From an uncultured Finegoldia sp. (GTDB lineage: Bacteria > Bacillota > Clostridia > Tissierellales > Peptoniphilaceae), in the NCBI RefSeq assembly GCF_947252345.1, contig NZ_CAMXVC010000042.1:1-11650 (forward strand): 11,650 nucleotides of DNA, in the 5' to 3' direction. The notes below the pieces were generated by a model. It saw only the letters and a program-made list of their open reading frames with translations, made no database searches and had not been told where the DNA came from. Below, piece by piece: positions 4,859 through 11,650 of the stretch (within the stretch, counting starts at the first letter, position 1; every line of letters begins with the position of its first letter). Position numbers and translations under genes: made by a program.

Positions 4859-6607
4859 ATGTTAAGAAGGTACAAGTGGTTTATTGATTATTACAAAAAG
4901 AGCTACATAATTGCAATCATCGCACTTATTTTTGAATATGCGTTGAAACTTATCCTGCCATATATGATTGGGAATGTGGCGGACAATATTTTCAAGCAAA
5001 ACGTGACGAGCGGAAATTTGAAGGCGAATTTGGCCGTGTGTTTGCTTGCAAGTGTGTGTGGTTATTTGGTTAGTATTGTGTGGAATTTGAACGTTTTTAG
5101 GGGAGACGACATGATACAATATTTGATAACGACGAGATTATACGACAAGTATTTGAAGCAGTCGCCGGAGTTTTATGACAAAAATTCTACGGGGTCTTTG
5201 ATGGGAAAGGCGACAAATGACTCGAACTCAGTGGGACTTTTCGTGGCGTACGGGCTGATGAGTATGTTTGATTCGACTTTTTATCCTTTTTTCATCGTAA
5301 TTGTGATGATTATAACGACGGATTTGAGGTTGACGTTGTTGAGTATTTTGCCGCTTCCAATATTGGCGATAGTGAGCAATATGCTCGGAAACAAGCTCAA
5401 CAAGGCGTTTGATGAATCGCAGGGTTCGTTCGACAAGATGAACGATCAGACTTTGGAAACTGTGAGTGCTGTCAGAGTTGTGCGTGCGAATAATTTGAAG
5501 GATTTTCAAAGAAATAAATTCTCCGAAAAAGCAAATGATTTGTACGAGAAAAATATGAGGACGGCGAAGCTTTTGGCTTGGTATGGACCTATTCAAAAGC
5601 CTGTCGAGGTTATGACGTACGTCTTGGCGATTGGATACGGCAGTTATCTAGTGAGAACAGGAAGCATTACTGTGGGCAGGTTGATGAGTTTTATGTTTTA
5701 TTTGAATTTGTTGATTTGGCCGATGATTGGAATGGGCGAGTTCATCAGCTTGAAGAAGCAAGCCGATGCCAGTATGGACAGGATTCAGGAGGTGTTGGAT
5801 TACAAGGAGGACATCGTCAACAAAAAAGACGCTGTCGAGCTGGAGGAAAGTCCCGTGATTGAGTTTCGAAATTTGTCGTTCAAATATCCGAACTCAAACG
5901 AGAATGTGTTGACGGATATTGATTTTAAGATTGAGCCGGGGAAAACTCTCGGCGTTTTGGGCAAAACCGGAAGCGGCAAGACTACGTTGTTGAAGCAGTT
6001 TCTAAGGTTTTACGATGTGGAAAATGGCGAAATCCTGTTTAACGGGAGAAATTTGACGGATTACACAGTGGAATCTGTCAGGGACAAAATTGGCTATGTT
6101 CCACAAAATCATATGATTTTTTCGAAAACTATCAAGGAAAATATTATGTTGACCAACAAGAATGCGAGTGAAAATGAGCTGATGGATGCCATTGAAATGA
6201 GCGATTTCAAGAAGGATTTGGACAAGCTTGTCAATGGAGTTGACACGTTGTGTGGCGAGAAGGGAATTAGTTTGTCGGGAGGTCAAAAGCAGAGAATCGC
6301 TTTGGCGAGGGCGTTGATTAAAAATCCGGATATTTTGATTTTGGACGATTGTATGAGCGCTGTCGACGGGACGACGGAGAAAAATATTCTCGATAATTTC
6401 AAGAAAATTCGCTCTGGCAAGACGAATGTCATCGCTACTCACAGGATTAGCCAAGTGAAGGATGCTGACGAGATTATCGTTCTTGAAAATGGAAAAATAG
6501 TTGAACGAGGAGACCACAACTCTTTGATGGAAAACGACGGATGGTACAGGGAACAATATTTGAGACAGACAGTGGAGAGTGCATATGAAAAAGAGTGTGA
6601 CGAGTAG
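4859..6607 (+). CDS. Heterodimeric ABC exporter, degenerate-site subunit (BmrC/TM287-like)
   Basis: This 582-residue half-transporter has an N-terminal membrane domain (about 1-305, six helices expected) and a C-terminal ATPase. Visible motifs are Walker A GKTGSGKTT (368-376), Q-loop Gln416, signature LSGGQKQR (472-479), Walker B LILDD (493-497), D-loop SAVD (500-503) and His528. The residue after Walker B is Asp497, not the catalytic Glu. This is the hallmark of one partner in heterodimeric exporters such as TM287/288, BmrCD, LmrCD and EfrAB. Such pairs usually export drugs or other amphiphiles, but the substrate is unknown here. I start at ATG 4859, spaced 5 nt from GAGAGGAG; an in-frame TTG at 4844 precedes that site. 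The gene overlaps its partner by 23 bases, so the two should be made and assembled together in the membrane. Confidence 0.93.
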   Translation: MLRRYKWFIDYYKKSYIIAIIALIFEYALKLILPYMIGNVADNIFKQNVTSGNLKANLAVCLLASVCGYLVSIVWNLNVFRGDDMIQYLITTRLYDKYLKQSPEFYDKNSTGSLMGKATNDSNSVGLFVAYGLMSMFDSTFYPFFIVIVMIITTDLRLTLLSILPLPILAIVSNMLGNKLNKAFDESQGSFDKMNDQTLETVSAVRVVRANNLKDFQRNKFSEKANDLYEKNMRTAKLLAWYGPIQKPVEVMTYVLAIGYGSYLVRTGSITVGRLMSFMFYLNLLIWPMIGMGEFISLKKQADASMDRIQEVLDYKEDIVNKKDAVELEESPVIEFRNLSFKYPNSNENVLTDIDFKIEPGKTLGVLGKTGSGKTTLLKQFLRFYDVENGEILFNGRNLTDYTVESVRDKIGYVPQNHMIFSKTIKENIMLTNKNASENELMDAIEMSDFKKDLDKLVNGVDTLCGEKGISLSGGQKQRIALARALIKNPDILILDDCMSAVDGTTEKNILDNFKKIRSGKTNVIATHRISQVKDADEIIVLENGKIVERGDHNSLMENDGWYREQYLRQTVESAYEKECDE

Positions 6608-8330
6608 AATTATAAGATATTCTTTGAAGGAAAAGAAAAATCTGTTGGTTGGAATGGGATTTACGGCGTTGATGACGGCGTTTGAGATTATCGGACCTAT
6701 AATCCTAGCCTACATTATCAACAATTTGTTGAGTGGGGATAAGTTGGTCTACAATGTGAATAAGTTGATGTTGGCATTGGGGTTGTATGCGGTGGTTTTC
6801 TTCTCGGATTCCATCTGGAAGTACAATTCGATGGTTTTTTTGGAAAAAACTGCGAACAAAATCGCACGTAGAATGCAGGTGGATGTGTACGACCATATTC
6901 AAAAAATGCCGATTTCATTCTACGATAATTTGCCAGCGGGGAAAGTAGTCAGCAGAATTACAAATGACACGAACTCGGTAAAGGGATTTTATCAGATGGT
7001 TTTGGTGCAATTGATGATAAGCGTGATGGTCAGCGTGTTTATGATGGCGATGGTGTTGATAATTGACTTTAAAATAGGACTTATAGTCTGTATGTTTTTG
7101 CCCGTTATGTTTGTCATATACGGGAAGTTTTTGCAAAAATCTCGTTTTGCATTTAAGAATATGAGACGGTATGTCAGCGAGGAAAATGCTAAGATAAATG
7201 AAACCATCGGAAACATCGAGGTTATCAAGGCGTATAATTTGGAAGATGATTTCAAAAAAGACTACGAGTCTTCTGCGAAAAAAGTCTACGATTACGGGTA
7301 TATGGTGACGAAGGCATACGGACTTATGGGCTACAATGTCACTGATATGGTCAGGAACTTGGCGACTGTTACGATACTGGGGATTTACGCTTACAATGTG
7401 TTGAAGGGAAATACCGATGTGAAACTGGGCAATATGTATTTGATGATGCAGTACACAACGAGGACTTTCTTGTATCTCAATAATTGTGTGGAGAGATTGG
7501 GTTCGCTTGAGCAGTCGTTCAGCGCAGCAGAGCATATTTTCGAGTTGTTGGATACCGATGCGGAAGAATTTCCCGAAAGACAAATCGGAACAATCGAGGG
7601 AGATGTCGAATTTGACAATGTGAACTTCTCGTACATCGAGAATGAGCCCGTGCTTAAAAATCTAAACCTCGACATAAAAAGCGGTGAGAGCGTCGCATTT
7701 GTCGGGACTACTGGAAGCGGTAAGACTACGATAATGAATTTGCTGCTCGGTTTCTACAAGCCACAAAGCGGTGTTATTAAAATCGACGGCAAGGATTTCA
7801 ACGATTACAGCGTGGATTCCATCAGGGAAAACATCTCACTTGTGCCGCAAGACCCGGTGCTTTTTATGGGAGATGTCAAGAGCAACATAAGGCTCGACAA
7901 AGATTTTACGGATGATGAAATCAAACAGGCTCTCAGAGATATCGGTGCGGACAGGTTGATAGATTTTCGTGACGGGCTTGACGAAGAAGTCAAGAACAAC
8001 GGCGCTAGTTTTTCTGCTGGTGAGAAACAGCTCATCGCATTTGCGAGAAGTTACATCACCAATCCGAAGATTTTGATTTTGGACGAGGCGACGGCGAACA
8101 TCGACACGCAGACGGAGGCTGTGATTCAGTACGCAATCGACAAGTTGAAGCAAAACAGGACGACTTTAATCATTGCACACAGGTTGTCCACGATAAAAAA
8201 CGTCGATTGCATTTATGTGTTGGACAAGGGAGTGATTGTGGAAAAGGGAACTCACGAACAATTACTCAAAAACAACGGAATTTATACGAAAATGTATCGT
8301 GAGCAGAACAAGAGATATGAAAAAGAATAG
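6585..8330 (+). CDS. Heterodimeric ABC exporter, canonical-Glu subunit (BmrD/TM288-like)
   Basis: The 581-residue partner has the same layout: membrane domain (about 1-320), then ATPase. Walker A is GTTGSGKTT (374-382), Q-loop Gln422, Walker B ILILD (496-500) with catalytic Glu501, and His532. Its signature is FSAGEKQ (476-482) instead of LSGGQ. In the dimer, this Glu should face the intact LSGGQ of the other subunit, forming the working ATP site. The degenerate signature here faces the Asp-containing site, giving one active and one degenerate site. Start ATG 6585 follows GGAG by 7 nt; a GTG at 6579 is in frame but lies too close. The start lies inside the end of the previous gene, and the 3' end overlaps the start of malQ by 14 bases, so all three may be translationally coupled. 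Confidence 0.93.
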   Translation: MKKSVTSRIIRYSLKEKKNLLVGMGFTALMTAFEIIGPIILAYIINNLLSGDKLVYNVNKLMLALGLYAVVFFSDSIWKYNSMVFLEKTANKIARRMQVDVYDHIQKMPISFYDNLPAGKVVSRITNDTNSVKGFYQMVLVQLMISVMVSVFMMAMVLIIDFKIGLIVCMFLPVMFVIYGKFLQKSRFAFKNMRRYVSEENAKINETIGNIEVIKAYNLEDDFKKDYESSAKKVYDYGYMVTKAYGLMGYNVTDMVRNLATVTILGIYAYNVLKGNTDVKLGNMYLMMQYTTRTFLYLNNCVERLGSLEQSFSAAEHIFELLDTDAEEFPERQIGTIEGDVEFDNVNFSYIENEPVLKNLNLDIKSGESVAFVGTTGSGKTTIMNLLLGFYKPQSGVIKIDGKDFNDYSVDSIRENISLVPQDPVLFMGDVKSNIRLDKDFTDDEIKQALRDIGADRLIDFRDGLDEEVKNNGASFSAGEKQLIAFARSYITNPKILILDEATANIDTQTEAVIQYAIDKLKQNRTTLIIAHRLSTIKNVDCIYVLDKGVIVEKGTHEQLLKNNGIYTKMYREQNKRYEKE

Positions 8331-9783
8331 AAAAGCTGGGATATTGCTTCCTGTTTCGTGTTTAAATTCTCCGTTTGGAATCGGAAGTTTCGGAGAGAGA
8401 GCGTACGAATTTGTGAGGTTTTTGAGGAAATCAAATCAATCTTACTGGCAGATTTTGCCGTTGGGGCCTGTAAGTGAATTTGGAAACAGTCCTTATCTGT
8501 CGACGTCGAGTTTCGCCGGAAATTTTATGTATATTGATGTTAAAAAGCTAATCGAGGCAGGTTTGTTGGCAGATAAAGATGTCGAATCGTACAATTTCAG
8601 CTCGAAATTTGTCGACTACGATTACGTCCGTTGTGCGAAGAATGAGATTTTAAGAAAAGCATTTGAAAACAATAAGAAGTTGAAGGTAATCGACACGCAA
8701 AATTTTCCCGAAAGACAATTCGTGTACGGATTTTGCGTGTTCAATTCACTGAAAAAACATTTCGCAGGAAAATGCTGGCTTGATTTCCCGAAGGAGATAA
8801 AATACCACGATGAAAAAAGTTTGAGATTTTACGAAAATCTGTTGTCCGATGAGATTGAGTACAATTTGTTCGTGCAGGATGTTTTTTACAAGCAGTATTT
8901 CGATTTAAAAAGGTATGCCAACGATTTGGGAATAAAAATATTCGGCGATTTGCCCATCTATGTGGCGAAGGACAGTAGCGATATGTGGGAAAATCCGAGG
9001 ATGTTCGATGTGAATGACGATTTGTCGCCGAAATCGGTCGCAGGAGTGCCACCGGATAGATTTTCAGAAAAAGGTCAGTATTGGGGCAATCCAGTCTACG
9101 ATTGGGATTACTGCGAAGATACGGGCTTTGAGTGGTGGATTAGAAGAATACACCACAATTTGAGGATGTACGATTTGTTGAGGCTCGACCATTTTCGAGG
9201 GTTCGAATCTTTTTGGAAGATTGATTGTGAAAAGGGCAGCGCTGAAAATGGGCACTGGGAAAAAGCTAAGGGCGATAAGTTGTTTGAGATTTTGAAAAAT
9301 GAAAACCTGATTGAAAGAATTGTCGCTGAGGATTTGGGATTGATAACTCGTGAGGTTAAAAGTCTGCGTGACAAGTACGGGTTCAAGAAGATGAAGGTGA
9401 TGCAGTTTGCTTTTGATTTGAACGAGCAATCGGATTATCTTCCGCACAATGTGACAGAAGATTCGGTTTACTACACGGGAACGCATGACAATCAAACTCT
9501 GAGGGGGTTTTTGGAGAGCGTGAATGCCGACGAGTTGCAGTACATCAAGGACTATGTCAATGCGAGTGATGATGTGGATTTCAGTATGATTAAGTCGCTG
9601 TACAATACGCCTTCTTCTTTGTGTATGTGTCAGATGCAGGATTTTTTGTATTTGGATGATGATTACAGGACAAACACGCCCAACACTTTGGGCAATTGGA
9701 CGTGGAGATTACAGGATAACTTTCTATCAGATGAATTGGCACAGAAGATTTCCAAAATCGTCAAGCTATACAACAGGGATTAG
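8317..9783 (+). CDS. malQ: 4-alpha-glucanotransferase (amylomaltase, GH77)
   Basis: The 488-residue enzyme moves glucan segments between alpha-1,4-linked chains (disproportionation) in maltodextrin and glycogen use, in the cytoplasm. Family landmarks are in order: GNSPYLSTSSFAGN (56-69), GDLPIYVAKDSSDMW (210-224), PPDRFSEKGQYWGNPVYDW (245-263), RLDHFRGF (289-296) with nucleophile Asp291, VAEDLG (336-341) with acid/base Glu338, and GTHDN (388-392) with Asp391. Length is normal for the short bacterial type. The start is ATG 8317, where homology begins (KKNRKAGILLPVSCL). The reading frame is open back to 8236, but that stretch lies within the exporter gene. The Shine-Dalgarno site is weak, so coupling to the upstream gene is likely. 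No other glycogen or maltose gene is nearby, and its link to the exporter may be positional only. Confidence 0.95.
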   Translation: MKKNRKAGILLPVSCLNSPFGIGSFGERAYEFVRFLRKSNQSYWQILPLGPVSEFGNSPYLSTSSFAGNFMYIDVKKLIEAGLLADKDVESYNFSSKFVDYDYVRCAKNEILRKAFENNKKLKVIDTQNFPERQFVYGFCVFNSLKKHFAGKCWLDFPKEIKYHDEKSLRFYENLLSDEIEYNLFVQDVFYKQYFDLKRYANDLGIKIFGDLPIYVAKDSSDMWENPRMFDVNDDLSPKSVAGVPPDRFSEKGQYWGNPVYDWDYCEDTGFEWWIRRIHHNLRMYDLLRLDHFRGFESFWKIDCEKGSAENGHWEKAKGDKLFEILKNENLIERIVAEDLGLITREVKSLRDKYGFKKMKVMQFAFDLNEQSDYLPHNVTEDSVYYTGTHDNQTLRGFLESVNADELQYIKDYVNASDDVDFSMIKSLYNTPSSLCMCQMQDFLYLDDDYRTNTPNTLGNWTWRLQDNFLSDELAQKISKIVKLYNRD

Positions 9784-9842
9784 TTGTAGTAAAATTTTTG
9801 TAGGGATATTTTTTCAAAAAAGTTCGATGAGCAGGAGGAGTT

Positions 9843-10637
9843 ATGAAAAAAGTTCTGACGATTGCAGGGTCAGATTGCTCGGCAGGAGCAGGTATTCAAG
9901 CTGATATCAAAACAATGTCGGCGCTAGGAGTGTATGCGATGAGTGTCATAGTGTCGGTGGTTAGCGAGAACACTTTTGAGGTTGTTTCGAGAGAGGATTT
10001 GCCGGTGAAAATCATCAACGAGCAGATTGATTGCATCTACAACGATATGAAAACTGACGCTGTGAAGATAGGGATGTTGTCGAACAAAAAAATCTTACAA
10101 GCTGTAATCGACAAGTTAATTGAGTACAAGCCACAAAATGTCGTGTTAGATACGGTTATGGTTGCGACAAGAGGAGGAAGGTTGCTGGACGATGATTGCG
10201 TGCAATTGTTGACTGACGGGTTGGTTCCTCTTTGTACCTGTGTAACTCCGAATATTCCAGAGGCTGAGAGAATTTGTCAGATGAAGATAGAGAAGGTTGA
10301 CGATATGAAAAGAGCCGCTGTCAAAATCTGTGAAATGAACGCGAAGTCTGCTCTGATAAAGGGCGGACATTTGTCAGGAGATGCAGTCGATGTTTTGTTC
10401 GACGGGGAAAAGTTCTACGAATACAAGACCAAGAGATTGAACACGAGAAACACTCACGGGACTGGTTGTACGCTTTCGAGTGCGATTGCGAGCTATTTGG
10501 CGAAGGGAAAGTCGATTGAACAGGCAGTGGGACTTGCGAAGGAATACGTCACGAATGCGATAAAATACGATTTGAAAATAGGCAAGGGAAATGGGCCTGT
10601 AAATCATTTCTATAAATTTTTTGAAGGTGAATTTTAA
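9843..10637 (+). CDS. thiD: Hydroxymethylpyrimidine / phosphomethylpyrimidine kinase
   Basis: ThiD phosphorylates HMP and then HMP-P to HMP-PP, the pyrimidine half of thiamine phosphate. The 264-residue length is typical. Visible ribokinase-fold motifs are TIAGSDCSAGAGIQADIK (6-23), binding the pyrimidine; KIGML (75-79); VLDTVMVATRGGRLL (101-115), where the family usually has Pro in place of Thr104; TPNIPEAE (135-142); and HGTGCTLSSAI (205-215), the anion hole with the catalytic Cys209 region; then GPVNH (251-255). AGGAGGAG (9833-9840) precedes ATG 9843 at rather short spacing. The gene sits 59 bases after malQ and abuts thiE. No TPP riboswitch fits in the gap. A promoter in that gap is possible but not clear. 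Confidence 0.95.
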   Translation: MKKVLTIAGSDCSAGAGIQADIKTMSALGVYAMSVIVSVVSENTFEVVSREDLPVKIINEQIDCIYNDMKTDAVKIGMLSNKKILQAVIDKLIEYKPQNVVLDTVMVATRGGRLLDDDCVQLLTDGLVPLCTCVTPNIPEAERICQMKIEKVDDMKRAAVKICEMNAKSALIKGGHLSGDAVDVLFDGEKFYEYKTKRLNTRNTHGTGCTLSSAIASYLAKGKSIEQAVGLAKEYVTNAIKYDLKIGKGNGPVNHFYKFFEGEF

Positions 10638-11276
10638 ATGAAAAAAAGTTTTAATCTGGGACTTAGTTTGATTACAAACAAGCAGACGTTGAAGGGCAGA
10701 GATTTGTCAGAGACGATTGAGATAGCTCTGAAAAATGGAGCAGATTCTGTCAGGCTTCGCGAGAAAAACTTGAACACGAGAGAGATAATGCAGGAAACGT
10801 TCAAGATAAAAGAGATTACTCAACGATTGGGCAAACTTTTGATTGTGAATGACAGGGTCGATATTGCCAAGGCGTGCGATGTTGACGGTGTGCATCTAGG
10901 ACAGAAAGATATGCCGATAAAATACGCAAGAGAGATTCTGGGCGAGGATAAGATTATTGGAATTAGCTGTCACACGTTGGAGCAGGCGTTGGAGGCGCAA
11001 GAAAATGGAGCTGATTATATCGGTGTTGGTGCGATTTTTCCGACGTTTACCGAAGACAACTTTATCAGAGTTACAATCGAGACACTCAATGAAATTGCAG
11101 AGAAAATTCACATTCCAATCACAGCAATAGGTGGAATCAACAAGAACAACATCAAAAAGATTTTTAATTGCAATGTCGATTCTGTTTCGTTGACATCAGC
11201 GATTTTTTCGACAGAGGATGTTCAGTTGGCGACACGAGAGTTGAGGGAAATTTTCGACAAGATAATAGAAAAATAG
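10638..11276 (+). CDS. thiE: Thiamine phosphate synthase
   Basis: ThiE joins HMP-PP to thiazole phosphate to give thiamine monophosphate, the step after ThiD. The 212-residue TIM-barrel protein shows VRLREKN (38-44), LIVNDRVDIA (68-77) with Asp72, DGVHLGQKD (83-91) with Asp91, GISCHTLEQA (108-117), GADYIGVGAIFPTFTEDN (124-141) and PITAIGGI (160-167). The phosphate loop near 180-188 reads NVDSVSLTSAI, where most members have a Gly/Val-rich VDGVAVVSAI. Its ATG directly follows the thiD stop codon (TAAATG), with GAAGGTG as ribosome site, so the two are co-translated. A strong terminator follows. ThiM is not in the window, so the source of thiazole phosphate is not shown. Confidence 0.95.
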   Translation: MKKSFNLGLSLITNKQTLKGRDLSETIEIALKNGADSVRLREKNLNTREIMQETFKIKEITQRLGKLLIVNDRVDIAKACDVDGVHLGQKDMPIKYAREILGEDKIIGISCHTLEQALEAQENGADYIGVGAIFPTFTEDNFIRVTIETLNEIAEKIHIPITAIGGINKNNIKKIFNCNVDSVSLTSAIFSTEDVQLATRELREIFDKIIEK

Positions 11277-11283
11277 AGATGCT

Positions 11284-11337
11284 AAATAGAAATCGGTTTG
11301 TGCGAGTGAGTCGCAGGATTGGTTTCTATTTTTTTTG
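11284..11337 (+). terminator. Intrinsic terminator of thiDE
   Basis: Outer stem AAATAGAAA (11284-11292) pairs with TTTCTATTT (11323-11331). Inner stem TGCGA (11301-11305) pairs with TCGCA (11311-11315) around loop GTGAG. An eight-T run follows. The stem is long and starts 7 bases after the thiE stop codon. Confidence 0.88.
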
Positions 11338-11362
11338 TGTGTGCTTTGGAGTGCAGAAAATT

Positions 11363-11535
11363 GGTCGGACAGTTTTGTTCGAATATCTGGTCTTCAGAAA
11401 TTTGTGATTTCTAAATCTTGAAACCCTAAAATTTGAAGCACGCTTCGCTTACGCGGTCAAATTTTGGCCGGGTTTCTGCGATTTGAAATCTACAAAATTT
11501 CTTGCGAAGGATATTATCACTAAAACACGCCGACC
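11363..11535. repeat. Long palindromic repeat (copy D, complete hairpin)
   Basis: Outer pairs are GGTCGG (11363-11368) with CCGACC (11530-11535), GTTTT with AAAAC, AATATC with GATATT, AGAAATTT (11396-11403) with AAATTTCT (11496-11503), GATTTC (11406-11411) with GAAATC (11485-11490), GAAACCC (11420-11426) with GGGTTTC (11470-11476), and AAAATTTGA with TCAAATTTT around a GC-rich tip. The core matches copy B (387-562), while the outer 5' arm matches copy C (573-598), so copies recombine as modules. It lies just after the thiDE terminator. Confidence 0.87.
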
Positions 11536-11574
11536 ATTGGAACGAGGTTGTGTTTGCGTGTAGGGAGTAGATTG

Positions 11575-11611
11575 GAAGTGTGGAAAATGGTGTGGAGGTT
11601 GGGTTTGAGTG
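11575..11611. repeat. G-rich spacer block, right copy
   Basis: It matches 262-298 at 33 of 37 positions. The sequence after it, ending in ATTTACGTTGATGCA near the window end, resembles the lead-in to the palindrome at 387. Another palindrome may therefore begin just beyond 11650. Confidence 0.75.
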
Positions 11612-11650
11612 TAGGTTTTTGTTTCAGTATTTACGTTGATGCAAAAGGGG

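Noticed and set aside
5228..5596. Minus-strand open frames within the exporter, malQ and thiamine genes
   Set aside because: They are antisense shadows of strongly supported genes, with no ribosome sites or recognisable domains.
8236..8316. 27-residue N-terminal extension of MalQ
   Set aside because: It lies inside the exporter gene in another frame and has no similarity to the family; GH77 homology begins right after ATG 8317.
9784..9842. TPP riboswitch before thiD
   Set aside because: The gap is too short and lacks the conserved CTGAGA core.

Overview
This window most resembles a chromosomal segment of a low-GC Gram-positive anaerobe. The compact Firmicutes-type operons, strong AGGAGG ribosome binding sites, TGnTATAAT promoters, lipoprotein signal and frequent AGA/AGG arginine codons all point that way. 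A Finegoldia/Anaerococcus/Peptoniphilus-type coccus is my best guess, made from style and not from a search.

Left end (1-809): no gene. It is a mosaic of long imperfect palindromes: a 3' arm at 1-87, a diverged copy near 147-194, a full hairpin of about 176 bp at 387-562 and a shortened one at 573-650. The same family returns at the right end (11363-11650). There, paired substitutions between copies keep the stem intact, so structure seems to be conserved and not only sequence.

810-1312 (minus strand): a MazF/PemK-like toxin gene with no antitoxin protein gene beside it. Instead there is a consensus promoter, a leader of about 100 nt carrying two 38-nt-spaced repeats that each fold, a strong intrinsic terminator, and then the toxin. 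This is the layout of a type III (RNA antitoxin) toxin-antitoxin system. The locus is AT-rich and lacks the strong G-over-C skew of the + strand seen elsewhere, which suggests it was acquired. A second, different palindrome of 188 bp (1364-1551) lies just upstream.

1668-3314 (minus strand): a small lipoprotein with a charged linker, and a membrane-anchored YdcF/DUF218 protein, each with its own extended -10 promoter. The YdcF gene is divergent from a patatin-like lipase (3396-4166). The two -10 regions form a perfect 13-bp inverted repeat.

4295-11276 (plus strand): a conserved hypothetical protein with its own terminator; a heterodimeric ABC exporter pair (overlapping genes, one degenerate and one canonical ATP site predicted); a MalQ 4-alpha-glucanotransferase that overlaps the exporter; and a thiD-thiE pair for thiamine phosphate synthesis. 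The exporter, malQ and thiDE lie head to tail and end at a strong terminator (11284-11337). No TPP riboswitch is visible before thiD.
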